Shown: one piece after another, positions 1 through 10,239 of the stretch
Position numbering within the stretch: position 1 is the stretch's first letter
Layout: each line of letters opens with the position of its first letter
Origin: Rhizophagus clarus
Taxonomy: Eukaryota > Glomeromycota > Glomeromycetes > Glomerales > Glomeraceae
Assembly: GCA_015698045.1 (NCBI GenBank)
Contig: BLAL01000013.1
Coordinates: forward strand, 248,001 to 312,000
Length of the DNA stretch: 64,000 nt
Reading direction: 5' to 3'
The notes under the pieces: model-generated
The model's input: the letters and a program-made list of their open reading frames with translations, nothing else
Database searches by the model: none
Told to the model about the DNA's origin: nothing
Position numbers and translations under genes: made by a program

Positions 1-512
1 TGTTTTTAGCACGATTAAATTTAATGAAGGAAAATTCTCATCTTCGTGAGATAATCTCAAAAAAAGATAATGAAATAGCAGATCTTTCTAATCCTTCACT
101 TCCGCCTATGAACGATTCATCACAAAAGCTACCAGGTTGGGTCAGTGACAATTTAAGACCCCTTGTTTATAAACTCGGTCTTGAAAATAAAGTTATGGAA
201 CTCGATAAAAGATTTGCCAGAGAAAATATATTAGAGGCTTTGCAAGAGTTATTACCTCAGGATGAGATGGTTTCGAAAAGTGGGGTCCCAACAGAAACTA
301 TCAGCCAGGTAGAATCTCTACCTAATCAATTCGTTCATAGTCAACCAACCAATTCTGAAAAGTATATTTTGAAGGAAGAGGGTGTGAAACAATTAAGTAG
401 CGCAGAGCCAGGCTCCTTGATGTCATCATTGATAACGTATTCTTTTCTTACCCTACTACTTATTGTAATTATATGGTTCATTGTGAAAAATACGGAATTG
501 GTGGAATGCTAA
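1..512 (+). CDS. 3' end of a tail-anchored coiled-coil-like hypothetical protein (5' partial)
   Basis: The reading frame is already open at the window edge, so the Met at 24 need not be the start; the true start or earlier exons lie upstream. The visible ~168 residues are a charged, Lys/Glu-rich stretch of coiled-coil character (about residues 1-30 of the visible part), a Ser/Pro-rich linker, a globular-looking middle, and a hydrophobic C-terminal segment of about 20 residues (SFLTLLLIVIIWFIV) followed by a short polar tail. That arrangement fits a tail-anchored membrane protein; this is inference from composition only. I recognise no family. It converges on the 129-aa gene at 601-990 with an 88-bp gap. 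Base composition here is visibly less AT-rich than the P450 regions, as it is in the neighbouring polymerase pseudogene, so it may belong to the same foreign block. Confidence 0.5.
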   Translation, partial: FLARLNLMKENSHLREIISKKDNEIADLSNPSLPPMNDSSQKLPGWVSDNLRPLVYKLGLENKVMELDKRFARENILEALQELLPQDEMVSKSGVPTETISQVESLPNQFVHSQPTNSEKYILKEEGVKQLSSAEPGSLMSSLITYSFLTLLLIVIIWFIVKNTELVEC

Positions 513-600
513 GTCGAAAGAAAAAGGCCGATATCCCACCCACAAAAAATATATAAATAGAGAAGAGGTACCAGATAGGCCAGGAATAATACTTAATTAT

Positions 601-990
601 CTACCATATGAGTACTAACGCAAGCGGGACTTTTCTGAATCTTCTTTGGATGTGAACCAATAGCTTTTCTGGTAAATCTTTGGGCGGATTAATTAAGATC
701 TTTTCAGCATTGACTACCATACATCCTAATAACCATCCAATATGAATCCAGTCACCTCCCTTACCATTATGCCCATGGTGTTGTAAAAATTGATAGTCTT
801 CCATTACAATATCCGTCATTTTCTCCTGATCTGCTATTATTTTACAAAACACCCACCTATCATCTTCTGTGATCGGGAGACAGATTTCATTAGGTTCAAA
901 GCCTATGTACTGGGAAATTTGGTCATATAATTCAGCTATTATATCAATAAAACTTATCTTTAAAATATGTAGATTTTTTCGGCTGATCAT
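601..990 (-). CDS. Hypothetical protein, 129 aa
   Basis: Open from an ATG at 990 to a stop at 601-603. The composition is protein-like, not low complexity: Trp, Cys and His are present, with a central HHGHNGKGGDWIHIGWL stretch and a basic C-terminus (QRRFRKVPLA). No signal peptide is evident; the hydrophobic segment around GWLLGCMVV is too short to be a convincing membrane span. I do not recognise the family. It lies between the tail-anchored gene and the DNA polymerase pseudogene, on the same strand as the latter. It could be an intact single-exon gene or the surviving exon of a larger one. Confidence 0.4.
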   Translation of the reverse strand: MISRKNLHILKISFIDIIAELYDQISQYIGFEPNEICLPITEDDRWVFCKIIADQEKMTDIVMEDYQFLQHHGHNGKGGDWIHIGWLLGCMVVNAEKILINPPKDLPEKLLVHIQRRFRKVPLALVLIW

Positions 991-1272
991 TAACCAAGTT
1001 AACAGTTTTGCTAAATTATTATTATTATTATTATTTGTGGAAAATACTAATGATCATCTCCAGGCATATCCGAGGTTATCTGTGGAATCGGAGGGATGAT
1101 CTCTCATGATCGGAGGTCGGAAGAGGTCATCTTGTGATCAGATCGATTATAGAAATTGAAGTTAGCAAGTATTATTGTACGAAAAAATATATGCTACTAT
1201 AAATATTATATAAGGTATCTTAGCGAGGTGTGGTAATTTCAGCTAAGAGTACTTACTATCCATATAAAAACT
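991..1272. other. Short intergenic stretch with a trinucleotide run and GATC-rich palindromic segment
   Basis: A short ATT run lies near 1018-1036. From 1050 to 1150 there is a segment rich in GATC, TGATCATC and related self-complementary pieces. No gene is supported; the small plus-strand reading frame crossing 869-1099 overlaps the 129-aa gene and has no protein-like character. Confidence 0.3.
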
Positions 1273-3839
1273 TTATTGAAGGCTCTTGATATATTTTTTA
1301 AGGCAGTTTTTTGCCTTTTTCTGGGAATATTCATCAATCTCCTTTTCCATTATATCTGTCTGCATTATTTTATCTGATGGGGGCAGTTGAAAGCTATCAT
1401 CTTCATTGATAAAGCATACGCACATTGCAACCGTAATGCCTAAATAATAATTGATATCTATTTCCATATTTTGCTCTTTTGCGATATCCGTATACTCCAT
1501 AAAATCACCAATCCTATGTGGCTTCTTTCTACCCTCTTTATTATAGAGAGGCAGGCCTTTTACAACAACATAGCTAAAGCGTTCACTAGGATCGGGAATC
1601 CTCTCATTTCTCTCTCTCATACGTTTCATAAAGCGATTGTTACAGAGATTTTTTTTCTTAGGCTTCCATGTACCCATTATGATAAATTTATTGAAATCCC
1701 ATTCTTTGTTCTGAGCTTCTCTAAGAGTATCTTTAACAATTTTGTGAATTGAGCGGGTATTATTCATATCCATAGCCTCCTACATAATCTTTTCTCTGAT
1801 AAATCTAAAAAGCTCAGAATTCCCTTGCTTCTCAGTATCAATTCCTCTTATAAAGAGATTGTCTGCCTAAAATTGACTACCTCTTCATGTGGTACACCAA
1901 AATATTTTTTCTTGCCGGCGAAGCAGACGGGAAATAATACCTCTTCGTATGCCAACTTAAGACAAGATGTGCCACTTTTTATCCTAAGATAAGCATTTAC
2001 TTGATCACGCAAGCTTTTCATTACATTCATAGTGATTTCAACCATTTCAGTCCAGTATCCTTCCTTAGAAAGTTCTTTTCTAGAGAAAGCTCCATTACAT
2101 TTTTCATAATACTTTTCTGGACAGGTGAGATACAAAGAATCAGTATCACCGTATTTTATCCCAAACCCTTTCTTTGTTACAAATTCTGCAACAAAACTAA
2201 GATTGTATTTTCCCGCCGAAGTAATTCCTCCAGCTAATTCACGAAGAAAGATAGAAGATTTTGAGTTTTCAGCTTCCCCATAAAAAGTGTTCATGTATAC
2301 CTTCAGAGCTCTTTGCTTCAAATCGGTCAATGCATAATCGAAGCATATGGTTGAATATTCTGAAATTAAGCTCTCTGGAGTCCTTTTGCCTCTTTTTTTA
2401 GCTGAACTTATTATCTTCCCAAGTTGTAGTTTTTTCTTTCCTAGTGTGGCTAGACGCATTTTAAGCTCTGCTTTTTTTTCGTATAAATTCTCTAATACAA
2501 CAGGATATAAGCCCTTCTTTTCGAATTGATTATCATGTCTTACACTCCAAGCTTGGATGGTTCGGTTATTAAATGGGAATTCAATCTTATGTAAAATATT
2601 TCCATTATTTTGTGCAATATTGGCCTCTCTCTTTGTTAGTATTATTTTATCTGAAGAGAGATTGTAAGCCATGATGAGACTGGGATATAATGAGGCAAAG
2701 TCCAATCCCGTTACAGGTCTTCTCGTTTCAATCCCTTTTTTAGGTGGATATACATATGCGCCAAAATATTTCCCCTTTTCTATATGTTTACATACTCTTG
2801 TATTAAATAGTATATCCCGTTTAAAAGCATAAGCGTCCAGGAGGTTTCGTACCTTCATTCCATTTGCGTGATAGTGTGAATCAAATACATAAGCTATGGA
2901 AGCGACTTCCCTGTAATCATTGATTATATTTGGCTTTACCATAAGCTCCTGGCAACATAATGCGTCTATAATACAATAATTAGCTACTTCACGCATTTTT
3001 CTTGCAGTTGATGGGGAAGGGTCTTTTTTCGCCTCTGAATAGATTCTTCACATTTCATCATATGGTATGTCAGCTTTAGCATCAAGACCACACTTTTTTA
3101 AGAAGAATTTGAGCGAACCTTCCTTTTCTACTTCAGCCTTAGGGAAATGTTTTTTGAGACACACTCGAACATCAATTGGTACGCATCCCAGTAGTTTAAG
3201 AAAACTAGAATAAAAATCATCTTCCACAGTAATTTTGATCTTAATCAGACCTCCTAAATATTCTTCCTCTTCCTCTACTTTCTCACCTGACCCCCATACA
3301 GTTCCCTCTTCATTGGTATTCTTTCCCTTCCTCTTGAAAACATTTTCAGATTTCGCTCCTATCTTTCCATGATATTTTCACTTTAGAATATCCTCTTTTG
3401 TTTTAAACTTTCCTGTTATTCGCTCCCACATCCATTCGAGTATGTTGAGATGGTGGGCCCTTTCCATTATAACCGCCAATCATAATCAGAATCATTGAAT
3501 CCAACGTAAATGCTGGGGGTAAATGCTCGCTAGCAGAGGGCAAACGCTTTCAGCACATTCTCCTAATTTTCACATACGATTGTGATCCATCACGGATCTG
3601 GCTCTACCTCAACATCGACAAGACATATTTGTTTTATCAGTTTTGGATCATCCTTCCAATGCAATGTCATACAAATCATAAAGACATTATGATTCAGATC
3701 AAGAACTTCTGCAAACTCCCCTAACTCCTGTGATTGCGTCTCTATATCCCATGTAAGGATGAGCGTACGATCTTTTATGAGTGCTGAAAGCGGAAAATGA
3801 TTACTTATCATTTTTAGGTCTTCCACTGGCTAAAAATCT
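1273..3839 (-). pseudogene. Family-B DNA polymerase pseudogene (virus- or element-like)
   Basis: In order on the minus strand the remnant shows the exonuclease I motif (TWDIETQ, near 3750), exonuclease II (GFNDSDYDW, near 3480), exonuclease III (YCIIDALCCQEL, near 2965), polymerase motif A (DFASLYPSLI, near 2690), motif B (KVYMNTFYGE, near 2290) and motif C (YGDTDSLYL, near 2145), then thumb-like sequence to 1273. These are the hallmarks of proofreading family-B replicative polymerases. The frame is broken by stops at 3590-3592, 3563-3565, 3530-3532, 3378-3380, 3048-3050 and 1780-1782, plus frameshifts near 3466-3472 and 1850-1860. The longest open piece is 1848-2996. About 850 residues are represented, with the N-terminus missing; the sequence changes to a P450 relic at about 3840. 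Rhizophagus genomes are known to carry endogenised large DNA virus sequence, and this could be a small piece of such material or of a self-replicating transposon; I cannot choose between them without a tree. Confidence 0.85.
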
Positions 3840-3844
3840 TTTTT

Positions 3845-5063
3845 ATAAATCATGGAAATATTATCGTCAATTTTTTACACAGGCCATTTTGTCACCAAAA
3901 TTTAATAATGAAGCTATTTATTGGACAAATATACTTTTCGATGAATTGGTATCTTAAAGAAGAAATTATCAAAGAAAATAAAAATAAAATGGATTTCACT
4001 GCATGGTTTAATCAATACACAAATGATATGATTATTAAATTATTAAAAATCTAATCATCCACCAGCAATAGTAAATGATTCTGTAAAATTGGTTAAAGCA
4101 TTTCGTAAACATATTTTAGGTTTTGTAATGTTTGTATACATACCTCCTTTCTTATGACATTATGTTCCATTTTTTAAGGATAAAGTAGATGATTTACTTC
4201 AAAATGTAGGGTTTATTAATAAAAGACTTGATGAAATTATTAAGAATCGTAGAAAAGAAATTGAAAATATACCATTGGAAAAATCTTTACCAAATGATAT
4301 GTTGACATCATTAATTACTGCAAATACAACTCTTGATGTTAATTATACCACAACTGTCGGTGGTGAAGCCTTGAATAGACCTATGTCTGATACTGAAATT
4401 TGTGGTATTATTTTTGACGGATTTCTTGGTGGAACTGATATAGTAAGTAAATTTTTCAAGAAGTATCGAGTCAAACTGAATTCATATTAATTAACTCATG
4501 TTTTTCGTTAATATAGACTGCAAACACGATTTCGTTCATTGTATATTATCTTGCACATTATCCGGACGTGAAAAAGAAAATGATGGAAGAAATTGATAGA
4601 ACATTCCAAGGTGATAAAACAGGTCCAATCACTGAAGATGATTATCAAAAGTTAAAATATTGTGAAGCAGTTATAAAAGTGGTCTCTCGCCTTTTCACAG
4701 TCGTACCTTCAATTGTGAAAGGTACTGCTAAACCTGATGAAATAGCAGGATATAGTAAATGATCAGCCAATACATTGTTTCGAATCAATATTGATGTTAT
4801 ACATCATAAGGGAAGAACCTGATAAATTTAATCCTGATAGATGGTTAGTCGAAGGTTCTGAGTCGAAGAAACTTTCATTTCTCATGTTTGGTGGAGGATT
4901 AAGAATATGTCCAGGAAGAAAGATAGCAATGATTGAATTAGTTTGTTTATTATATAGAAAGTACGAAATTGACTTAGTAGATATGAATGCTCCTTTAAAT
5001 GTTGAAAGTATTGGTATAACTGCTTGTAATGAATTATTAGTTAAAATCAAACCAAGAAATTGA
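3845..5063 (+). pseudogene. Cytochrome P450 pseudogene, 5'-truncated
   Basis: The sequence joins a P450 at the helix-C region (SWKYYRQF, near 3850), with no membrane anchor or hinge. Compared with the intact gene at 6232 it has lost about 23 bp after the DELVS position (near 3950) and the stretch corresponding to TGERSYSMAAYFDT (near 4045). The intron (4443-4516) survives and is almost identical to the neighbour's. In exon 2 a stop near 4760 falls where the neighbour has a Trp, and a further short deletion follows; the haem loop FGGGLRICPG (near 4890-4920) and C-terminus IKPRN remain. The I-helix reads GTDI, with the catalytic Thr changed to Ile. It is a recent decayed duplicate of the 6232-7934 gene, truncated where the polymerase block begins. 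Confidence 0.9.
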
Positions 5064-6180
5064 CGTTCTTATTACATTAAGTTATATTGAATTATTAAAG
5101 TCTCAAGCAATATTTTACAGTAATTAAAGTTAATGCATTGATAAAAATTTCTTGTTATATTTACAATCCCGAATACATACTATTTTTTTTTTTTTTTTTA
5201 AAAAAAAAATGCATTATTTATTAATATATATTTTTCTCAGTAAACAACTCAATAATACGTCTAATTTTATCATTGTTTTAAAGTTGATTTTAATATAAGA
5301 GTTTTTTTATTTAAAAATGTTGGGATGATTAACCATCTAAGATTATAGAAAAGCTACAATTGTAATTTTACCAAGAAGTATAGCGCTGGCTGGATTACAA
5401 ATGTGTGGATGGCACTATTAATCAATTCAGTAGCACGAGTACGAAATTACAAATTAATTCTATTCAATTAACGGGTTTGGTACGAAATCCAGAAACCTCA
5501 ATCCCGAAATGTATAATCCCAAAAGTTCATAATCATAATCCCGAAAGAGATAGTAATACCGAGATATTATTATAATCCCGACATTCATAAGCCTGAATAT
5601 CAAATAATCAAAATAGTACCGAAATAAAAAATCCTAATGAAAATAAATAACTGTGTATATTTTTATATATTAAATTCAAGATAAATTTTGCATTTTTTAC
5701 TTCAGTATTATGAAGTGTCAGGATTTTTTTGTTTGAAATTTCGGGATTCTACCATTTCGAGATTAAGATTTTGTGGATTTAGGATGTCGGGATAAGGTAC
5801 GTACCATCGGATTGAGAGTTTCAGGATTTTTAACGGATCTCAAATTAACAACTACTAGCCCTTTCACCAACATACCTTTTACAAACATCATTTCGCCTGA
5901 TGCCTTTCTGCTAAATTACTACTCGTGGTAGATATTTTACTGTATATGCAGTACTACCTGCATTGCATTGATTGTTATGTAAATTATAACACGTGCTTTG
6001 AGATTAAGACAATAAATCGCTTGATTCGTATAAATTATACAGACTAAATATTTATAAATAATTACTTTGTTTTCTAATTTAAGAAAAGTCCGATTATTAT
6101 TTTATGTGTTACACTTGATTTGTTATGGATGTGACACAGATGCGGTATGAAGTCATAATGTGTAACTGTGTCAAAAATAA
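5064..6180. repeat. Intergenic region with a fold-back repeat built on CCCGAAA/TTTCGGGA
   Basis: From about 5455 to 5610 the plus strand repeatedly carries CCCGAAA-like words (after GGTACGAAATCC). From about 5710 to 5840 the reverse complement appears (TTTCGGGATT, GTCGGGATAAGGTACG). The two arms make an imperfect inverted repeat of about 390 bp around an AT-rich loop. No coding content was found. Related single arms occur near 46310-46385, 49345-49395 and 50395-50470. The rest of the stretch (5064-5450 and 5850-6180) shows nothing recognisable. Confidence 0.5.
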
Positions 6181-6188
6181 TATAAATA
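6181..6188 (+). promoter_or_regulatory. TATA-box candidate of the P450 at 6232
   Basis: TATAAATA lies 44-51 bp before the ATG, and the interval is almost entirely A-tracts. The same octamer sits at the same distance upstream of the P450 at 18433, which supports it as a core promoter element. Confidence 0.5.
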
Positions 6189-6231
6189 TTGTTGAAAAAA
6201 AAAAAAATTTAAGAAAAAAAAAAAAAAAAAA

Positions 6232-7934
6232 ATGACGATGGTCTTGAAATTATTCGAAATTAGTGATTTTCTTCTATTATTAAGTGCCATAATAACGATC
6301 TACGTGGCACAATATTATTATAAATATTTTACTCGTGTCAATCCTTTACCTGGTCCATTCCCGTTCCCGTTCATTGGTAATTTACCTCAATACAATCTGT
6401 GGTTTAAAGGAGACATTAAAGCATTTTACGGATATAATTATAAGAAATATGGCGACATATATGAAGTTCATTTGAATGGTAACAGAAACATAGTTTTAGC
6501 TAGGGTAGAATATATTGAAAAACTTTTAACACCTTCGATAAAAAATTCACATTTAGCGAGATATCCTAATGATGAGGGATTAAATGAATTGGGAATTGGA
6601 GGAAAAGGAATATTGTTTAATCAAGATCATAAATCGTGGAAATATAATCGTCAGTTTTTTACACAGGCTATTTTGTCACCAAAATTTAATAATGAAGCTA
6701 TTTATTGGACAAACAGACTTTTCGACGAATTGGAAGGTTACTGGAACAAATTATATCTTAAAGAAGAGATCATCAAAGAAAATAAAAATATAGATTTTAC
6801 TACATGGTTTAGCCAATACACAAATGATATGATTATTAAATTGTTAACTGGGGAAAGATCTTATTCAATGGCAGCTTATTTTGATACTCTCAGTGATGAA
6901 AAATCTGAACATCCAAGAGCGATAGTCGATGATTCTGTAAGATTAGTTCAAGCGCTTCGTAAACTTCTTGTGGGGTTTATATTGTTTGTATACGTACCTC
7001 CTTTTTTACGACATTATATTCCATATTTTAAGAATAAAGCAGATGATTTACTTCAAAGTGTAAGATTTATTAATAAAAGACTTGATGAAATTATTAAGAA
7101 TCGTAGAAAAGAAATTGAAAATACACCATTAGATAAATCATTACCGAATGATATGTTGACATCGGTAATTACCGCGAATACACCTCGTGATGTTAATTAT
7201 ACCAAGACTGTTGGTGGTGAAGCCTTGAATAGACCTTTGACTGATTCTGAAATTCGTGGTAATATACTTGATGGATTTCTTGCTGGAACTGATACAGTAA
7301 GTGAATTTTTCAAGAAGTATCGAGTCAAACTGAATTCATATTAATTAACTCATGTTTTTCGTTAATATAGACTGCAAACACGATTTCATACATTGTATAT
7401 TATCTTGCACATTATCCGGACGTGAAAAAGAAAATGATGGAAGAAATTGATATGATATTCCAAGGTGATAAAACACGTCCAATCACTGAAGATGATTTTC
7501 AAAAGTTAAAATACTGTGAAGCAATTGTAAAAGAAGTCTCTCGCATTTTCACGGTTGTACCTACGATTTTAAGAACTATTAAAAAACCTGATGAAATAGC
7601 GGGATATAAATGGCCAGTCAATACATTTTTTCGAATCAATGCTGATGCTATTCATCATAATAAAGATTATTGGGAAGAACCTGATAAATTTAATCCTGAT
7701 AGATGGTTAATTGAAGGTTCTGAGTCGAAGAAACTTTCATTTCTCATGTTTGGTGGAGGATTAAGAATATGTCCAGGAAGAAAGCTAGCAATGATTGAAT
7801 TAGTTTGTTTGACTGCTTTATTATATAGAAAATATGAAATTGACTTAGTAGATATGAATGCTTCTTTGGATGTTGTAAGTGGCGGTGTGACTGCCTGTAA
7901 TGAATTATTAGTAAAAATTAAGCCTAGAAATTGA
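6232..7934 (+). CDS. Cytochrome P450 monooxygenase, canonical I-helix
   Basis: Two exons, 6232-7296 and 7371-7934, with a 74-bp GT-AG intron in phase 0, give 542 aa. Residues ~10-30 form a hydrophobic N-terminal anchor, followed by the hinge PLPGPFPFPFIGNL; this is the layout of an ER-bound microsomal P450. Helix C has WKYNR (WxxxR). The I-helix reads A351-G-T-D354-T355 joined across the splice site to T356-A-N, the full acid-alcohol proton-relay motif. ExxR is E410-VSR, the PERF-type motif is FNPDRW (462-467), and the haem loop FGGGLRICPG puts the ligand at Cys489. Expected role: haem-thiolate monooxygenation with a P450 reductase; the substrate cannot be read from sequence. Retention of the intron would end the protein after about 15 foreign residues. 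It is the apparent parent of the pseudogene at 3845-5063. Confidence 0.95.
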
Positions 7935-7949
7935 TGTTTTTATTCAAAA

Positions 7950-8168
7950 GACACTACGTTTCCTTATAGTCATCCGTGATTATATTTTTATGGATGATTT
8001 TTATTTAAAAGGATAAGCTAAAAAAATAGTATACCAGATACGGGACGTTAGTCTCCATAGTATAAATTAGTTTCATCCTCGATCTCATTATCACGCCGTG
8101 ATGGAAGCCGTGATGATCAATGATATTTATGGCTTCCCGTGAAATAAATAACTATTACCTATTATGAC
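7950..8168 (-). repeat. Dispersed ~220-bp repeat, copy 1
   Basis: This segment, starting 16 bp after the P450 stop, matches 59840-60065 in inverted orientation. Shared words include ATCCGTGATT, GTTAGTCTCC, GCCGTGATGATCAATG and GGCTTCCCGTGAAATAA. It contains an imperfect palindrome around GCCGTGATGGAAGCCGTGATG. It has no coding capacity. The shape suggests a miniature inverted-repeat element; boundaries are approximate. Confidence 0.6.
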
Positions 8169-8646
8169 TGTATTATTTTACTTGTACAAAATAAAAATTG
8201 CAATTTCGTATCGAAAATTAAACAAAATTTTCGGTAGTCATTATTAGTAATAAATGATGACGGAGGGATTCCACGTCGTAAATTTACGAACCTTCCTTCG
8301 TAATCATGACTCAGATTTATTGAAAGTGAACGTTATAACGTTATAAACACGGTGCTAATAACATCAGAGTATATTTTCGGAATTTTTATTTTGCAGATAC
8401 ACATGCAGCAATTAAAGAGAATTGAGAATACAAAAATAGGGTTAAAAGAAATCTCCCAGTCGGCTTGATGAAAAAGCCAATTTATAACCCTCGCATAAAA
8501 TATTTATAATTTCAAATTTGAATTTTTGTATTTGTAAAACTCTAACATAGAAAACAAGAGTAACACGTAATATTTTGTCAAAAATATGCCCCTCTTCATA
8601 GAAAATTAAATATTGCGATTTGATATTTTAAGAATCTGTACTAATC
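8169..8646. other. Intergenic, no gene seen
   Basis: AT-rich sequence without a credible reading frame. A short self-complementary word (AACGTTATAACGTTATAA) lies near 8329-8348; nothing else is recognised. Confidence 0.3.
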
Positions 8647-8883
8647 TCATTCAAATGGATTATATTCGCCAATAATTTTTCCTGGATTATGAACTTTATT
8701 ATATAATTTTTTACATTTTTTTTTTTTTTTTAATTCATTCGTCAATGTGCCACGAGATGTTGACGATTTCTCCATTGAGGTGTCCTCAAAATCTTTGTAG
8801 AAGTAATCACCATAAAAACTTCCAGTGTCGGCGTCGTAAATGACATCATCGATTACTTTATCGATTGCACCATTATGATACAC
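8647..8883 (-). CDS. Possible small hypothetical protein, 78 aa
   Basis: An ATG-to-stop frame with an acidic N-terminal half (repeated Asp, with Tyr/Phe as in DYFYKDFED), a Ser/Thr-rich middle, and a poly-Lys stretch that comes from a T/A homopolymer. There is no known domain. It could be one exon of a gene or a chance frame; the homopolymer-derived Lys run argues for caution. Confidence 0.2.
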   Translation of the reverse strand: MYHNGAIDKVIDDVIYDADTGSFYGDYFYKDFEDTSMEKSSTSRGTLTNELKKKKKCKKLYNKVHNPGKIIGEYNPFE

Positions 8884-10239
8884 ATATCAAAAATCCAATT
8901 TTAATATCAATCCTTCGCTTGTATTAATGATAAAGAATAAGCTGATTCTCTTAATGGTAAGTGATAACATATTATCGTTAAGAGGATTAAAATAACTGAA
9001 AATTCCGCATATCTATTCGAAAGAATTGTTCAATTGATCATAATTGAATCATTTGGTCCAAGATTATATTTAAAAAAGGTGTAAAGAAAATTTCCGGACT
9101 GAATGATTTCATTAAATAATTTTCAAGATGATTTGCAATTATTAACATCAAAACATTTCACTTTCCTGAATGAAAAATAATTATCATGATGATCTATCTA
9201 CTCTATTTTGAAAGAACGCCAAACACTTTTTTTTAAAAAAATAAAAATAAAAATAAAAATAAAATAAAAATCCCGAAAATAATTCTGATTTTGATTGGTT
9301 ATTTGGAATATATAATTTCTAACGTCATTGTGTCATTATTAATAAAGTAGATGTGAGAATATCTCAATGAGATCTTATTTATATTAAATTTTGGAAATTG
9401 ACGATCACAATCTTTGATTACACTTAAAATGAAACTTAATCAAGTATAACGATAAATGATTACAAACATGAAATAAGGGTACTTTTTGAGATTATCAATC
9501 AATTTAAATATTTTTCGGTTAATCATTCCATAACTTATTTCTTCCGGAAATTTTAAGTTCAATTACCAATCTATAAGGGAGGACAAAATGTTAAAAAATG
9601 GAAAGGTTGAATTTTGAGACGATAAATTATTAGGTGTTACCGACCGGCATTACGGAATCAAGAAATTAACCATGTGAAATTTAAAATTTTTGTGTTACAA
9701 TAATAGCCCTGCAAATATTTACACAGTATAATAATGCACGATAATATCTTCCGCCCACCGTACAGTGAGAATTTTTGTCTCGTATACTGAACCAACTTTG
9801 GCAGGAAATTACATGAATATAACTTCTTCAGCCCCAGTTTCTTTATTATTTTCTTTAGAGAAATACTGCGCTTCTTTCCTTTTTCTTATACTTTATATCC
9901 TTCTATTAATTTTTTTTTTTTTATTTAAACAAAAAGGAGGCTTTGTTCTCTTTTCTCAAAAATTGGTCACATTGTCGCACTATATAGGATGATTTTTATC
10001 TATTAAAAAATTCACATCAGAAGATCAACAACGTGATCATTGATGATATAATGATCAATAAATTTAATTTGTTTGTCACTGTTACCTAATGATGTGCTAT
10101 CGGAACTTTCGGAAAGTGATTTCGCAGATATGCATGAAACTTTGAAAATAAACCTTTTAAGTATCCAAACAATGAGGTAAATAAAGTATAAATAAGCTGA
10201 GAATTTTTCTATCATCATTAAATTTATTAAATTTTTACA
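8884..10239. other. Intergenic region upstream of the adenylate kinase
   Basis: No gene is supported. The sequence is AT-rich with an A/AAAAT run at about 9225-9275. Two short frames (9765-9992 plus and 10012-10218 minus) are present, but they are dominated by hydrophobic low-complexity residues and show no splice structure or conserved motif. The last ~20 bp before 10240 should be adenylate kinase 5' leader. Confidence 0.3.

Noticed and set aside
1273..3826. TGA read as Trp to rescue the DNA polymerase
   Set aside because: TAG stops and two frameshifts are also present, and neighbouring genes use TGA as a normal stop.
10012..10218. 68-codon minus-strand frame just upstream of the adenylate kinase
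   Set aside because: Hydrophobic low-complexity frame covering the likely promoter region, with no recognisable motif.
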